NCBI GenBank assembly: GCA_037952775.1
Contig: JBANAY010000003.1
Location: 3,286,001 to 3,350,000, forward strand
DNA from: Clonostachys chloroleuca
Taxonomy: Eukaryota; Ascomycota; Sordariomycetes; Hypocreales; Bionectriaceae
Direction: 5' to 3'
DNA length: 64,000 nt
Shown here: positions 13,764 through 25,366 of the stretch, in pieces
How the letters are laid out: every line of letters begins with the position of its first letter
Position numbering within the stretch: position 1 is the stretch's first letter
Translations under genes and position numbers: made by a program
The notes under the pieces: generated by a model
Seen by the model: the letters and a program-made list of their open reading frames with translations, nothing else
What the model was told of the DNA's origin: nothing
The model's database searches: none

Positions 13764-14957
13764 TGCGGTAGTTGGCTTGACTGTGGAATTGGAAGAAAAG
13801 GGAGCGTCAGTACGAATTGCGTTGAGAGTATCCGAGGTTGGTGGACGTTGGGGGATTTCGCGCACCTCGCAGGGCCATTGAGACCGCTGACCGTGATGAC
13901 TGGAGCATCTTGGGGGAGTTTCGGCCGTATTTCCACCCAGATCGAAGGGGTATTATGGAGTGGAGAGGGGTGAGATTGGTGAACGGGCTCTACACGGGCG
14001 GAGGGGTCGAATTGAGAGGTTGTCAAGAAGCTCGTTGACGTTTTCGAGGGCTCATTCGCCTCCTTCGGGAAGAGCACAAATGGAGGGATGGTGATTGGTC
14101 GACGGCATATGGGGGCGAGGTTTAGCCGACGGGAGCCAGAAGCCAACGGCAGCAACTGATGACTAAGAAGCGTTTACAACGACATCTTGGTAATAGAGAG
14201 GCAGAGGGCCTGAGCCAGGAGCCCAGAGCCAATATAGTTTCAAGGTATAAGGAATTTCTCTTTTGAGCTGTGCAGGAATCAATGGAGAGTCCCTGGCACT
14301 CAAGTTCCAGGAAGGCCTAATCATCCGCTCTCGGCCCTGACTCAGCACTTCCCTATATAGCCGCCTACCCTAGAGTGTGTGTGAACGCTGATGACACTTT
14401 GATTATCATGCAGGTATTCTGATGCTGAGCTTGGCTTTTAATTGTAATTGTTTGTAGTGACTCGTGTAGTATTCTTTGAAGGAGAATATATTTCGTACGT
14501 GTGGATGTAGCGCTAGCTCATTGGCTCTTTAATTAGTATTTTGCATCATCTTCTTATTGTTACTTTAACGAGGGGCTGTACATTAAACACCACCTGTTAC
14601 GGCGCATGGTCTTAAAATATCTAGACAGACCCCTAGGTAATTTTTTTTTTTTTTTTTTTTTTTTATAAATATCAAAATGTCACCTATCCAAGAGGACCTT
14701 CCTAGCGGAATTGAGTGCGACACTGGGCCACGGTATGTGCAATCGAAATATAGCCAGAGTTCGATGGGTTCGATGCTCCGATGCAACGTATTCAAGACGA
14801 ATTGATCATGCCATGGCTTAGCCAAAAAGTAAGTAGAATTGATGTCTTTTTTATCATATCGTGGCATGATGTATATAAATATTAGGCGGCATTAGCTCTC
14901 TAAGCCGAGCCACGCAGGAAATATATGCTGTGTATATCTGGAAGGGATTCAACGCTG
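13764..14957. other. Intergenic region with long poly-T tract
   Basis: Promoter side of the complex I gene and 3' side of the Rab GAP gene. Nothing protein-like is supported. A 24-base T run occupies 14641-14664. A GGTTCGATGCTCC stretch near 14770 looks like a tRNA B box but has no matching stems. Confidence 0.55.
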
Positions 14958-17175
14958 TTATAATTGCAGGTCTGTCGGTTGTTGGCGGCTCGGTTGGCCC
15001 TTGAGATGTGCCGAAGACCCCTTAAAGAGACTCTGCCAGATGAAGGCCTCACTGAGGAGTAGTTCAATATCTTTCTCGGTCCACTCCTTTGTCGGGAGGC
15101 TCTGTAAAAACATCATGATCTCCTGGAAGTCCATCTCGACTAGCTTGGCGGACCACTTCACCAAGAAGGCGGCACAGACATAAAGGTGAAATTCAGAAAA
15201 GCCTTGCTCTTCAGCCTATCGAACAAAAGTATTAGCGGCTCTGGATGCCAGGAATCCCACAAAAGGCGCACTTACAAGATATGTGTCCCACATGCGGATG
15301 GTGTTTCGGACGCTGATCTCACGCATGAGTAAACAGTTCATCCAGCGGAAACTGAACTGGATAAACTCCACACCCTCGGACTCGAGATGTTTAGAAAGCT
15401 TCTGGTCGATCCTGGCTGTCAAGTCACGGAGGGATGCAACTTGACGCTGGATACCCGGTTGTGCAACAATGTAGTGGTCTTGGATGCCATCGAGTAACTT
15501 CGTCAAGCACCAGAATGAGTCTGCCTCAACCGCATCAAGGACTGATTTCGGAAGCTGGCCTGGGTCCATTCCCGACTCGATGTCGCCATCGGCTATGTAG
15601 AGACTCAAAAAAACCTGCCAAAACGGAGTGACGAGATCATTGATTCCTTGGACATATCCGCTTGCTGGGTGGCGAACTGCCCAAACGTAGAGGATCCGTT
15701 CTAGCGACCTTTGCGTAGCTTCGTAGCTGTACAACTCGATGTGGGGATTCGTTCTCGGAATATCAATACTGATCTGGTGCCATATAGCCTCATCTAGACC
15801 TCTCGTTCGAAGCCCGGGGGAAGTGACAGAGTTGGACCTTTCAAAAGCCTGGCGTACACCGTCCAGGTACTCTTTTCGTTTCCGTTCGAGTGTTGTTACT
15901 CTCCTCTCACCATTGGTGGGCAAGTAGCTCAGGAGTAGCTGCCATGTCATAGCACGTACTTCTTCAGGGACTCCCGACCAAGCCAGGGATCGCAGTTCGG
16001 GAAGCGATATGGAAGATGCTTGCAGGAGCTTTTTGAACTTATTAATTCTCGTGATTCGTGCACTGATGACGTCGGCTTCTTTAGAAGTTGCATTGTTGGA
16101 GATGGAGGGGTAGTTGATGAGATGTAAAGCATTTGCAGGATCTGAATAGAGCGGTCAGCTAATTTGCTTGTATGAGTTATGTGACTGCCCATGCTCAGGA
16201 CCAACCTCGAAGGATATCTTTATATTGGGGTCGGAGAATTTTGCCTTCGCTTTTCTTCGGCATTGGGTACGAGGGCGCAGGGCGTTCGACAGCGATATCC
16301 GCGCTACCTGAATATCGTCGCTGGCTGCCCAATGACTCCCCATATGACGGCCCCAGACTCATTGAATCTGTCTTGGCTTGTGTTGCAACCCGTCTCGTTC
16401 TCCTCTTCATGTTGGATAAGCTGGGAAGGCCAAATTCGTCTCCATCATCGTCATCATAGCCCAGCATCTCGTCTCCATCTGCCATCCAATCATCGTTCGT
16501 GTTAGACAAGAAGCTTACATATTTTTGGATGGGAGGAGAGCTAAGCCCGGTGGAAGCTCGAGGCGGGGTCTGGGTATCGTTGGCTCGGAATTTTGATGTT
16601 GAAGATGCCGAAGGAGGGGTAACTGGGCGAGAAGAGGATTTGGACAGGCTCCTGCGTGAGTGGAAAGTAATGAGGTTAGTAGTGGTCGATGAACGGCTGG
16701 GAGCACCACGGGCGAACAGCACGACCGCAACCGGAGACGTACAATGAGTCGAACTTGAGCATATCTGCGTGAGAATACGCAGCGCCGACAACAAGACCTG
16801 CATCGCGACCCGATCCCGCAGGCTGCGTTACACTCCTCTTATGAGCTGGAAGGTTGTCTCGGGAAATGGGCGGTCTCCAGAAGGGCGATGACGGGCTGGC
16901 GACTTGTTAATGGTGGGAGGCGCGGTGGTGGGTTTAGTTCACATACTCAGATCTCTCTGGACGGAACAGAAGAAAACCAGCAGTTAGCGAACGCCAAAGT
17001 CCTCATAGTGCCAGCGTGTTGGGCGACTTGAACATACCGACTTGAACCATCTCCTGTGACAGTGGGGTAGTGAGCATTGACGGCCATTGGCGTCGACGCA
17101 AGTGCCGAAGACGAGGGAGGGGACACTCACAGACTGAGGCGGCTTCTTGCTGCCGCTCCCCGAGGACGACCACAT
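14958..17175 (-). CDS. Rab GTPase-activating protein with TBC domain, Gyp1-like
   Basis: Seven exons on the minus strand: 17131-17175, 17038-17053, 16947-16956, 16743-16895, 16206-16651, 15276-16141 and 14958-15215. Together they encode 597 aa (yeast Gyp1 is 637). The N-terminal half is Ser/Pro-rich and disordered, with an acidic patch (YDDDDGDEFG). The TBC domain starts near LRSLAWSGVPEEVRAMTWQLLLSYLP and shows both catalytic fingers: arginine in DIPRTNPHIELY and glutamine in GYVQGINDL. It ends with RMWDTYL, then LYVCAAFLVKW. Family role: speeds GTP hydrolysis on Ypt1/Rab1-type GTPases at the Golgi. The second and third exons are only 16 and 10 nt; they restore phase and are plausible but the least certain part. 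An in-frame ATG at 17229 would add 18 residues. It is head to head with the Hrp1-type gene. Confidence 0.9.
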
Positions 17176-17835
17176 TGCTGGAGGGGGAGGACTAATTAGT
17201 ATATGAATGAAAGAAGGATGCAAATTCACATAGTGTCAAGGTTGGAGCTTGAGCGAGTCGAGGCTGGTGGACAAGGCCTCGGACTCGCGAAGAAGCGTCT
17301 GGAGGTTGGCTGGGTGGGTGGATTTGATGCTGGGATCGAAAGCCGGCCACGAGCCACAGCGGCCCAAGCCCACGAGCCCACTGATGAGCAGCGGTCTGCA
17401 GGGCGCTGGTTTGAGGCACAAAGCCCTGGAGGTGTTTGACCCTGCCTGTAGGTAGGGAGTTCAGCGCTGCGCTAACCCAGGCTTGGAGCTGGCGGTGGCG
17501 GCGAGAGCGGAGCACACAGGCGGCAGGTGTGTGGCCGGTGATTGGACGGCGCGGCTTAGTCATCGCGGTTCTCGCTTGCACGCGAACAGAAGGATAGAGT
17601 CTGCTCCCCTCCTGTCAAGAAGCTGGTATTACCTTTCTTCGTGTCAAAACACAAACCTTAGGCCACTCGCATCCATCTGACTTTTTCCTGCGAGATCCAT
17701 CACTTGCCACCTGATCCATCTCCGTGGTCTCCGTGCTTGGTGTATCTGCAATTTCCTACTAATAATCTCTTCATCGCCCGTTCAATAGACGGCACGGTCT
17801 CGGGTCGGCAGCGGAACACGACAGAGTCAGCAATC
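17176..17835. promoter_or_regulatory. Divergent promoter between the Gyp1-like and Hrp1-like genes
   Basis: A 660-bp head-to-head spacer that must supply the promoters for both genes. No other gene is seen. Confidence 0.65.
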
Positions 17836-20800
17836 ATGGCAGACGGCGAGAACTTCGAGGAGGATCTTTTCGCCGACCTGTATGTCAATTCATCGCCACG
17901 TCCTCGCTTGTGCGCGACGCAAACCCATTGACCTACAGCTAATCATTTTTCATCCAGTTACGACGATAACGATGCCGCTAAGGCCCCGGCACCTGCAGCA
18001 CCTGCAGCTGCGCCTGCTCCTCCTTCACAACCTGCCGCGCCCGTCGAGGAGGCTCCCCAGCCCGAATTCCACGATCAAACGAACTCGACCAGTGTTCAGC
18101 CCGTAGCTGTAGCGCCCACGACTAACTATGACCAAGATGATGACGACGACGATGATGTTGACTTTAATCTGGGCGGTGGTGGTGCCGTGGCACCCCAAAA
18201 TGCAACTCCTCATCAGGAGGATGCGCATTCTCCCCCTTATGGGGCTGTGCACAAGGCCAGCGCGAAAGAAGACGGGTAAGTGGGGTTTCCCATATGTTGA
18301 TCTCGTGATTTCACATGTTCGGTGCTATATTCATTTACGTCCGTTGGCTGGTGGCATCTACCCGGCTTTCGGCGCAAATGGTTGCTTGTAACTGAAGGTA
18401 ACAGCTGGTTGGGACGATGAAATCTCACATGGCTGGGCGATCAAAGCCACACGTTGGGCTTACTCAAAGTGGCACGGCAAATTCAGGCCTGAGACTGATA
18501 TCGAGGTTTATCATTTGATGGTTATGGAATCCAAGATCAGTCATGTCAGGATCCGGAAGCCAAAACGGCTTCGTCGTTGGAAGCAGCCCACCAACGCCCA
18601 GGGTGCATGAGGCAGAGGTTTTTCTTACCTGTGAGGGAAACGAATCAGCTTGTGGATGTGCCGAGTCAAGTAACATCCGACTCAGAGCCGACGGGAGGAC
18701 ACCTGTCTTCTATAGCCCTGGGATATCGGTCAGAAGAATTCTTGAGAAATGCCTGCAAGGATAGTAGCTCCTCGGGCGCATCGATAGCAAGACTACAGCG
18801 TATAGCACACGAAGCTAGTACCTAGCAAGAACCAGAGATACACAGACAGAGTCAAAGAGAACCAAGAGTATCAAGAGGACAGAAAAATATCAAGGAAAGG
18901 CGATAGCAACAGACGAAAAAGACAGAATATTTCGATCGCTGATAGGGTGTCTCACGCTCCGCCTTGACTTGATGCGCCTGTTCGGTCTGTGCATCTCAAA
19001 TCTAGAGTCATCGTGGCCCAGACTGTCTGTTGCGACCATTCAACCATGAAAGACAGAAGGAAAGGCCGGTCATATCTGAAGTCATGAAGAACCAAGATCC
19101 CGACAAACGGCCCAATCCAATTCTCTCAGCCAACTGCTATAGCACTTCCAGATACAAACCAGATGGGGGTCGACCTCACCAGGTCTTCAGTATGTTGGTT
19201 AGGAGTAGACACACCAAACTTGCGGCTGTACTTGACTCGCCCGAACAACTTGCACCAACATATCGACTCGATTCGGATCGAGATCTGATGAGATATCAAA
19301 CCAACAACATTGATGATCAGCCAACCAGCCAGCCACCATTCAAGCCAAGTCGATCAAACCAAACCGACCCAGCTGTTACATTGGAACCAACCAGCCATGC
19401 CCATGAACTTCACCCCCCTCAATTTTTTTTTGGAACCTAGGCCCTGTTCCCTTGACTCCATACCCAAGTTGACTATTAAGGCTGCCTTAATATTTGTCAC
19501 TTCCATTGACTTTGGCGCATGTATACTGATCTGTTGGCGTAGGAAAATGTTTATTGGTGGATTGAACTGGGAGACAACAGACCGTAAGTCTCATGGATTG
19601 ATTGCACTGCAGGATGCGGAATTAATAATGGCTTTAGAATCTCTAAGGGACTATTTTTCACAATTTGGAGAGGTAGTGGAGTGTACAGTGATGCGAGATA
19701 GCAGCACTGGGCGTTCGCGAGGTTTCGGTTTCCTTACTTTCAAGGACCCCAAGACAGTCAATATTGTCATGGTCAAGGAGCATTTCTTGGACAACAAGAT
19801 CGTATGTATACCTGTATCCCGGCTCGTCGAGTGCTTAATATATGGGAGGATTATTTCTAACATCTCATCCACCTCGCTGTAGATTGATCCAAAGCGGGCC
19901 ATTCCTCGGGATGAACAAGAAAAGACTAGCAAGATCTTTGTCGGAGGCGTGAGTCAGGAAACTACGGATCAAGAGTTCAGAGACTACTTCGCTCAGTTTG
20001 GACGGGTCGTGGACGCCACCCTGATGATGGATAAGGATACCGGACGACCTAGGGGCTTTGGCTTCGTTACCTTTGAGAGCGAGGCTGGCGTGGATGCCTG
20101 CATCAACGTGCCTCTCGAGATCCACGGCAAGCCAATCGAAGTCAAGAAGGCACAGCCTCGTGGCAACATGAGGGAAGAAGAGGAGGCATCCAAGCGGATG
20201 AAGTTCCAGAGAGGCAATGAGCAGCAGGGCCAGGGCGGCGGCATGGGCCAGGCCATGGGTGGTGCCAACAACGGAATGACTCCTCAGGTTATGGCACAGT
20301 ACTTCCAGCGCATGCAGCAGTACTTTGCCATGATGCAGTCACAGATGGCCATGAGGGGGATGCCGATGAACCCGGCCATGATGCAGAACATGATGCAGAT
20401 GCAACAGATGCAGCAGATGATGGGCCGCGGCGGGGGCCAGAACATGATGAACAACATGACTCCCCAGATGATGCAGCAGATGCAGGCAATGCAACAACAA
20501 ATGATGCAGCAGCAGGCCGGTGGCCAAGTGGACGGTAGCCAGGGCGGCGGCTACGGCGGACAGAACAACCAGCAGCAGCAGCAGCACTTTGGAGGCGGCG
20601 GCGGCGGCGGCAGACGTGGTGGCCGCGGAGGAGGTTACGGAGGAGGCTACGGCGGCCACGGAGGAGGAGGATACGGAGGAGCAGCAGGCGGCGGCGGCGG
20701 AGCGCAGCAGTCATGGGAAGGCATGTACGACGACGTTCCTCAACGAGCGGACGGCCAGAACGCGCCCCCGGCCAACGCACCAACTGGACCCAAGAACGCG

Positions 20801-20872
20801 GGCAAGCCTGGCGCCAACTATCGGGGCGGCGGCCGTGGTGGAAACCGAGGCTTCCACCCGTACTCCCGATAG
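17836..20872 (+). CDS. Hrp1/Nab4-type hnRNP with two RRMs and RGG tail
   Basis: Five exons (17836-17879, 17958-18275, 19543-19583, 19638-19801, 19883-20872) encode 518 aa. An acidic, Ala/Pro-rich N-terminus with a run of aspartates is followed by RRM1 at about 122-192 ([17 protein letters not shown]) and RRM2 at about 206-280 ([17 protein letters not shown]). The C-terminal half is first Met/Gln-rich, then Gly/Arg-rich with RGG repeats, ending in [12 protein letters not shown]. This is the layout of yeast Hrp1, a shuttling cleavage-and-polyadenylation factor (CF IB) that also marks transcripts for nonsense-mediated decay. The Met/Gln and RGG parts are prion-like and could favour condensates (inference). 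The intron between exons 2 and 3 is 1,267 nt, about 20 times its neighbours; reading into it meets a stop at once, so retention would give a 121-residue product without RRMs. Confidence 0.93.
18276..19542 (+). other. Unusually long intron of the Hrp1-type gene
   Basis: Donor GTAAGT, acceptor GTAG, 1,267 nt. The flanking exons join in phase directly into RNP2 of RRM1 (KMFIGG), so the boundaries are well supported. The 3' third carries repeated CCAACCAGCCA-like pyrimidine/purine blocks at about 19305-19400. No protein-like exon is evident inside. It may host regulated splicing or an RNA gene, but I cannot show either. Confidence 0.8.
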
Positions 20873-23104
20873 TAGAGAGGAGATCAACAACAGGGCCGAA
20901 GACTGGGGTTTTCACGGATTTTAATGGGCTGCAGAGCGGGTTATCTCGTGTTGAGATGGAGGCGGGTAGTGGTATACGACTACCCTTTGCTATTTTTCGC
21001 TTTTTTTTCTCTTCTCGTTACCGTTTTTTTTTTTTTTTTTTTTTTCAAAAATGCACGGAGCAATGTACCATACTATATATGCAACGAGGAGGCAGCTCTT
21101 CCAATGTTGATTTCTCAGGTCGAGAGACAACGGGGGGTGTGACTGGGTTTCCGAGGCAAGCTGGGGTGGGCAGAGGCAAACAGACTGGCAGGACTCGCCA
21201 AATGTTAAGGTCACAAATGCGCGCATCTAGCTCGATAGATAGATGTGAATACGCATCTTGGGAAGTTTGACCGATCTGGCTAAATTTGGCCCCGTTCTAT
21301 ACTTAGAGATAGCAGACGCGGCTGGTCGCGTCAAAAGTGTCTGTCTGCTCTGGCTTTGAACATCCCCGGCCTGGTCTGGTGGGCCGGGTTGAATAATACT
21401 TCTACTTTTGAGAATAATCAGAAACCTCTCTGGTGCTGCAGGTCGCCTTAAGTGATGACGATATTACATTATATAGCGCACATGGGCTTTGATTGCGATG
21501 CTGGTAATTAAAAATACACCAAATGCGAAACCCGAGGGATCGTCCCACAGGATCCCGTCACATCCTATACCGCGCAGCTTCGGGAGAAGCAGATGCGGGC
21601 ATGCACCTGATCTCTGGAGCTATGTTCTTCCGGCGTACGAGACAACTGTGCCGTGTAATACTAATTAATCTCTTCGACGAGGGCCGGGCTAGGCTTTCTC
21701 GCGAGTGGGTTTTCGGGCATCCTTCTCTTGGTGTAATTCATGCGCGCGGTCTCGTTCGTCTCGTCCGAAGTCAGGCACCAGATGGTGGCCAGAGCTGAGC
21801 AGAAGCTATCTTCTTGTCTGTTTCGTTTTCTTCCTTTTGGCTTCTAGCGACCGGAACCCTTCTCTGTCTTGATGTCATTTCCTCCCACGTCGCCGCGTTT
21901 TGAGGTCGCGGACGGCCGAGCCAGGGAGCTCTCAATGAGGAGCAGTATGTAATACTGGCTGCATGCCCGCGGCAGTGCATCGTGAAACGCGAGTGGGCCG
22001 CCGATGAGGGCCAGCCTACCAGCGCCGTTGGGCTCGTTCTTGGCGGCTCCAGAGGGTCCAAGGTGTCATTGCTGCAGGGAGGTGGATGCTTTTTTTCGCT
22101 GGCTTGCATGAAGATGAGCCCCAGGGCCCTCGTATCTGGTTGTTAGTTGAGTTGGCAGCCCAGTCTCGGTGTGACGCGATGCCAGGTGGACATATGACGA
22201 ACGGGAGCTGATCACTGCGATGGGCCTCCTTCTCCTCGCATGCTTCCTGTCTCTTGAGGCTCTTGGAGCTCGTCGGTCTGCATTCGTTTTGATTTGCAAA
22301 TCAGTGGGCTTCTCCCCTCCCCTCCACTCTCTCATCCTTGCTTGGATCCTCGTAGGGTGCTACAATAAGTGCGTAATTCAGCACTCACCCGCGATCTGAA
22401 ACGTGCAACCCCTGTCCTGCAACTCAATGGTGTTACCAGCAGGCCCAGCCCTGCAACCTCTATATCTGCTGTCTGACTGTGTGTTAACCAGTCCCACCAC
22501 CCTTCCAATTTGCCTATGTCGCTGTCCGATCATTATTCATGCCATCCCCCCTGTCGTGAGTTGCGCGCCTCGCAGCGTTGCGGTCAGGGCTACCTTGGCA
22601 CCGGTCCAAGTTTGGAAACTGGCGGTCCTATGCCAATCTCTCGTACCCGGTGGATGGGCTCTCGTGCCCAAGAAGCTGGTCTGTGACGGATGCTTCTGCT
22701 GGAATATAGGCCAGCCCCCTTGCTTTGCCTGCCCAGACGATGCTATCTATGTCAAGGTCAGTGACCGAAGACAGAGCGCACCCTGCCTCGTGAATGGCCA
22801 CAACTCTGCAGATATTAGTCTCCCTCCCCCTTCACCCCCGCGGGCCGTCGTCTCTTCTGCTTGGTTGACCTGCTTTTTGGCCCGCGTTTGCTTTTCTCGT
22901 CACTCACTTACCTAGTTCATTTCGTGTTGTTGAGCTGGCAGCTCCTCACTGGCTTGGCTGTCCAAGCCCGCTCTCTTTTTGCAAAATTTCTCAAATTATT
23001 TTTTCTGATACCTTCATTTCGTACATGACGCTCTTTTGCCGCTTCGACAGCCAATAACCCGAAAGAACAATTTTTAAAAGTCCACTCAAGTAATATTTCC
23101 GAGA
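20873..23104. other. Intergenic region upstream of the DUF6536-like gene
   Basis: About 2.2 kb. The first part is the Hrp1-type 3' untranslated region and includes a 22-T run at 21024-21045. A 170-codon open stretch at 22403-22915 has no recognisable domain and biased composition, and I do not call it a gene. The final AT-rich 150 bases are probably promoter and leader. Confidence 0.5.
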
Positions 23105-25366
23105 ATGGGGACGTTCAGCGCCGGGACGGCAGGACGCCGGCCTTCCGCATCTACTACCCATTCCTCTTCGACTCATCGCCACGCGGGGCAGAACTCAATG
23201 GCGATCGAAAGGTATGTCTCGGACGGGTGTTTGATTGGGAATATTTGATGTGCGATGATGGGGGATCGCTGATGTATTGTGGTGTAGTATCCCTGAGATT
23301 CCCGGAATCGACAGCTCAAACGGTTCAAGAAATGTAACGACGTCGTCGTCCAACAACCGCTCGGCCTTGAACTGGCCGTTCCGTGGCCACTCACTATCAT
23401 CTGGGCAGCACTCCGCCCAGCACTCTGCGAAGCACTCAGCGCAGCACTCCGCCAAACTCTCACAGAACTCTTTCGCACGCTCGCACTCCTCCTTTGGACG
23501 CCGTAACAGTGGTTGGATTAACTTGAGACCCGCCTCAAGTGTACTTGGGAGCGACATCATCCCTGACTATGTAGTCAACTTCCTCCGGGGCGAGACCCCA
23601 GAGTCGCTCGCCAAGAAGCGGGAGAAGGAGGAAGCCGGGAGAGCGGAGAACGAGGCGCATGTCCTCAGCGACCGGTTTAGTGGTTTCGATTTCTTCTCAC
23701 AGTCGAGATCGGGTTCCCGGGCAGGAGATGTGGAAGGCATGCTGGCAGCCGGGGAGGGACAGCAAGGATTTGCAAGGAAGATGATGACTGGATGGCGAGC
23801 AGGAATTGTGCTCATCATCTTCCTTGGCCTTCTGATCCTCGTGGGCACCATCGTGTGCTTGGTGCTCGCGGTCATCAACAACTTTTTGACGGCCGAGGAA
23901 ATGGCCGTAGTCACCAAGGACTGCGCTGAAATTGGGCGGATCGACCAAGGAATCCAGGCCGTTGTCAACGTCCTGTCTCTGTTCTTTATCGCAAGCGCGA
24001 CATATGTGTCGCAAGTTCTCGTCAGCCCAGCCCGAGAGGAGGTGGATGCCGCTCATGCCAAGTTTAGTTGGCTCGACATTGGTATCCCGACATTGAAGAA
24101 CTTTGGCGGCATCTCTACTCTCCGTACAGTGCTCGCCCTCACAGCCGTCTTCCTTGCCGTCGGCTCCCAAATAATGTAAGTTGCGCCTCGAGGAACGAAC
24201 GGCAACGAACCGACCTTGCGTATATCTGTGAAACTTAGTTATGCTGACTTTGAGTTTGTAGCTATAATTCTCTCATCTTCACCGATATTGGAACGTCGAA
24301 GGCTAACGATGAAACTTGCTCTCTTATTCTCAATGGACCCATTCTCGGTGCCCTTGCTGTTCTCAATCTTCTGTTTATTTTAGTATTGGCCCTGGCACTG
24401 GTCACAACCTCGGCTCACAACCCCCTTGTTACTTTGGGCGATGCTCTTAGTTCTTTCCTCGCGGATCCCGACTCGACGACCCAGGGCGCATGCCTCCTGT
24501 CCAAAGCCGATATTAAGGCCGGCTTGTGGGCGAACGGAGAGATCAAGTCCAAGTACTGGTTCAACGAGCCACACCGGTGGTATCAGACCCCCTCGCGAAC
24601 GAGGTGGCTGATTTGGGCCGTCATCTGGTTGCTCTCTGCGGGCATGTCAGCGGCGATGCTCAGCGTAGTCATGGTGGACAACTCGAATGCCGCCTTCCAG
24701 GCCCTCGAGACCCCCACGAAGACGTACATCCTCTCCAAGGGGATCCCCTCAGCCGGTGTTGCGGTTCTACTCGCCCTTCCGCATCTCATTCTCGCGGCCC
24801 TCTACTTCGCGACCAACGCCATGCTTAGCGTGCTCTACCTCTCACACGAGTTCGCCAAGTATGCCGAGGAGGCCATGGCGCTTCGAGTGTCTAGCTATCC
24901 GTTTGGTCTGCAGAGGGCCTCACTTTACATTACCCTTCCGCGACCCATTTCGTGGATTTTATTCTTTGTATTCGCAGCCATGGGATTCATGCTGAGCCAG
25001 GCCTTCAACCTTGTCAAGGTTGATGACGGCTATGTGCTTGGAATGAACCCACTGCCCACAGTCATTCTACTCGCCCTGGTGGCAGCCACTGGTCTCCTTG
25101 TCCTGGGCATGTCCCTCCGGCGGACCGACTTCCCACCGGCAGAGGGCGAGGAAAACAGGACGGCGAACCCCCTGATCCTGCCTGGAGGTTCCTGCTCGGC
25201 CGTGTTGAGTGCTCGATGCCACCGGGGGTCGCGCGAAGGGTCAGGGATGGTGGCCCAGGTGTTGGGATGGGGAGTGATCCAGGAAAACTCTGATCCCAAG
25301 GTCGGACACGCAGCCCTGTCAGGCTTGCCAGTTGAGCCAATGAAGGTTGGCAAGGCATACGCCTAA
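23105..25366 (+). CDS. Polytopic membrane protein, DUF6536-like
   Basis: Three exons (23105-23211, 23288-24175, 24262-25366) encode 699 aa. The first 170 residues are Ser/His-rich and cytosolic-looking, including a tandem repeat of the type QHSA(Q/K)HSA at about 75-92. About eight membrane segments follow, beginning with GWRAGIVLIIFLGLLILVG and including WLIWAVIWLLSAGMSAAML, GVAVLLALPHLILAALYFA, WILFFVFAAMGFMLSQAF and PTVILLALVAATGLLVLGM. The GWR-then-helix opening is like fungal proteins annotated with DUF6536, whose function is unknown; several of these are described only as integral membrane proteins. There is no signal peptide, so the first helix probably acts as the signal anchor. The C-terminal 80 residues are hydrophilic. 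Splice phases are consistent. I give no gene name. Confidence 0.85.

Noticed and set aside
13401..13973. A 190-codon plus-strand frame opposite the complex I gene
   Set aside because: It is antisense to conserved exons and has no domain of its own.
13478..14155. A 225-codon minus frame upstream of the complex I gene
   Set aside because: Low-complexity Pro/Ser sequence that overlaps the true exon in another frame.
20289..20915. Long minus-strand frames opposite the Hrp1 tail
   Set aside because: They come from the repetitive Gly/Gln codons of the real gene.
22403..22915. A 170-codon frame upstream of the membrane protein gene
   Set aside because: Cys/Pro-rich composition without signal peptide, domain or splice support; likely chance or part of a leader.
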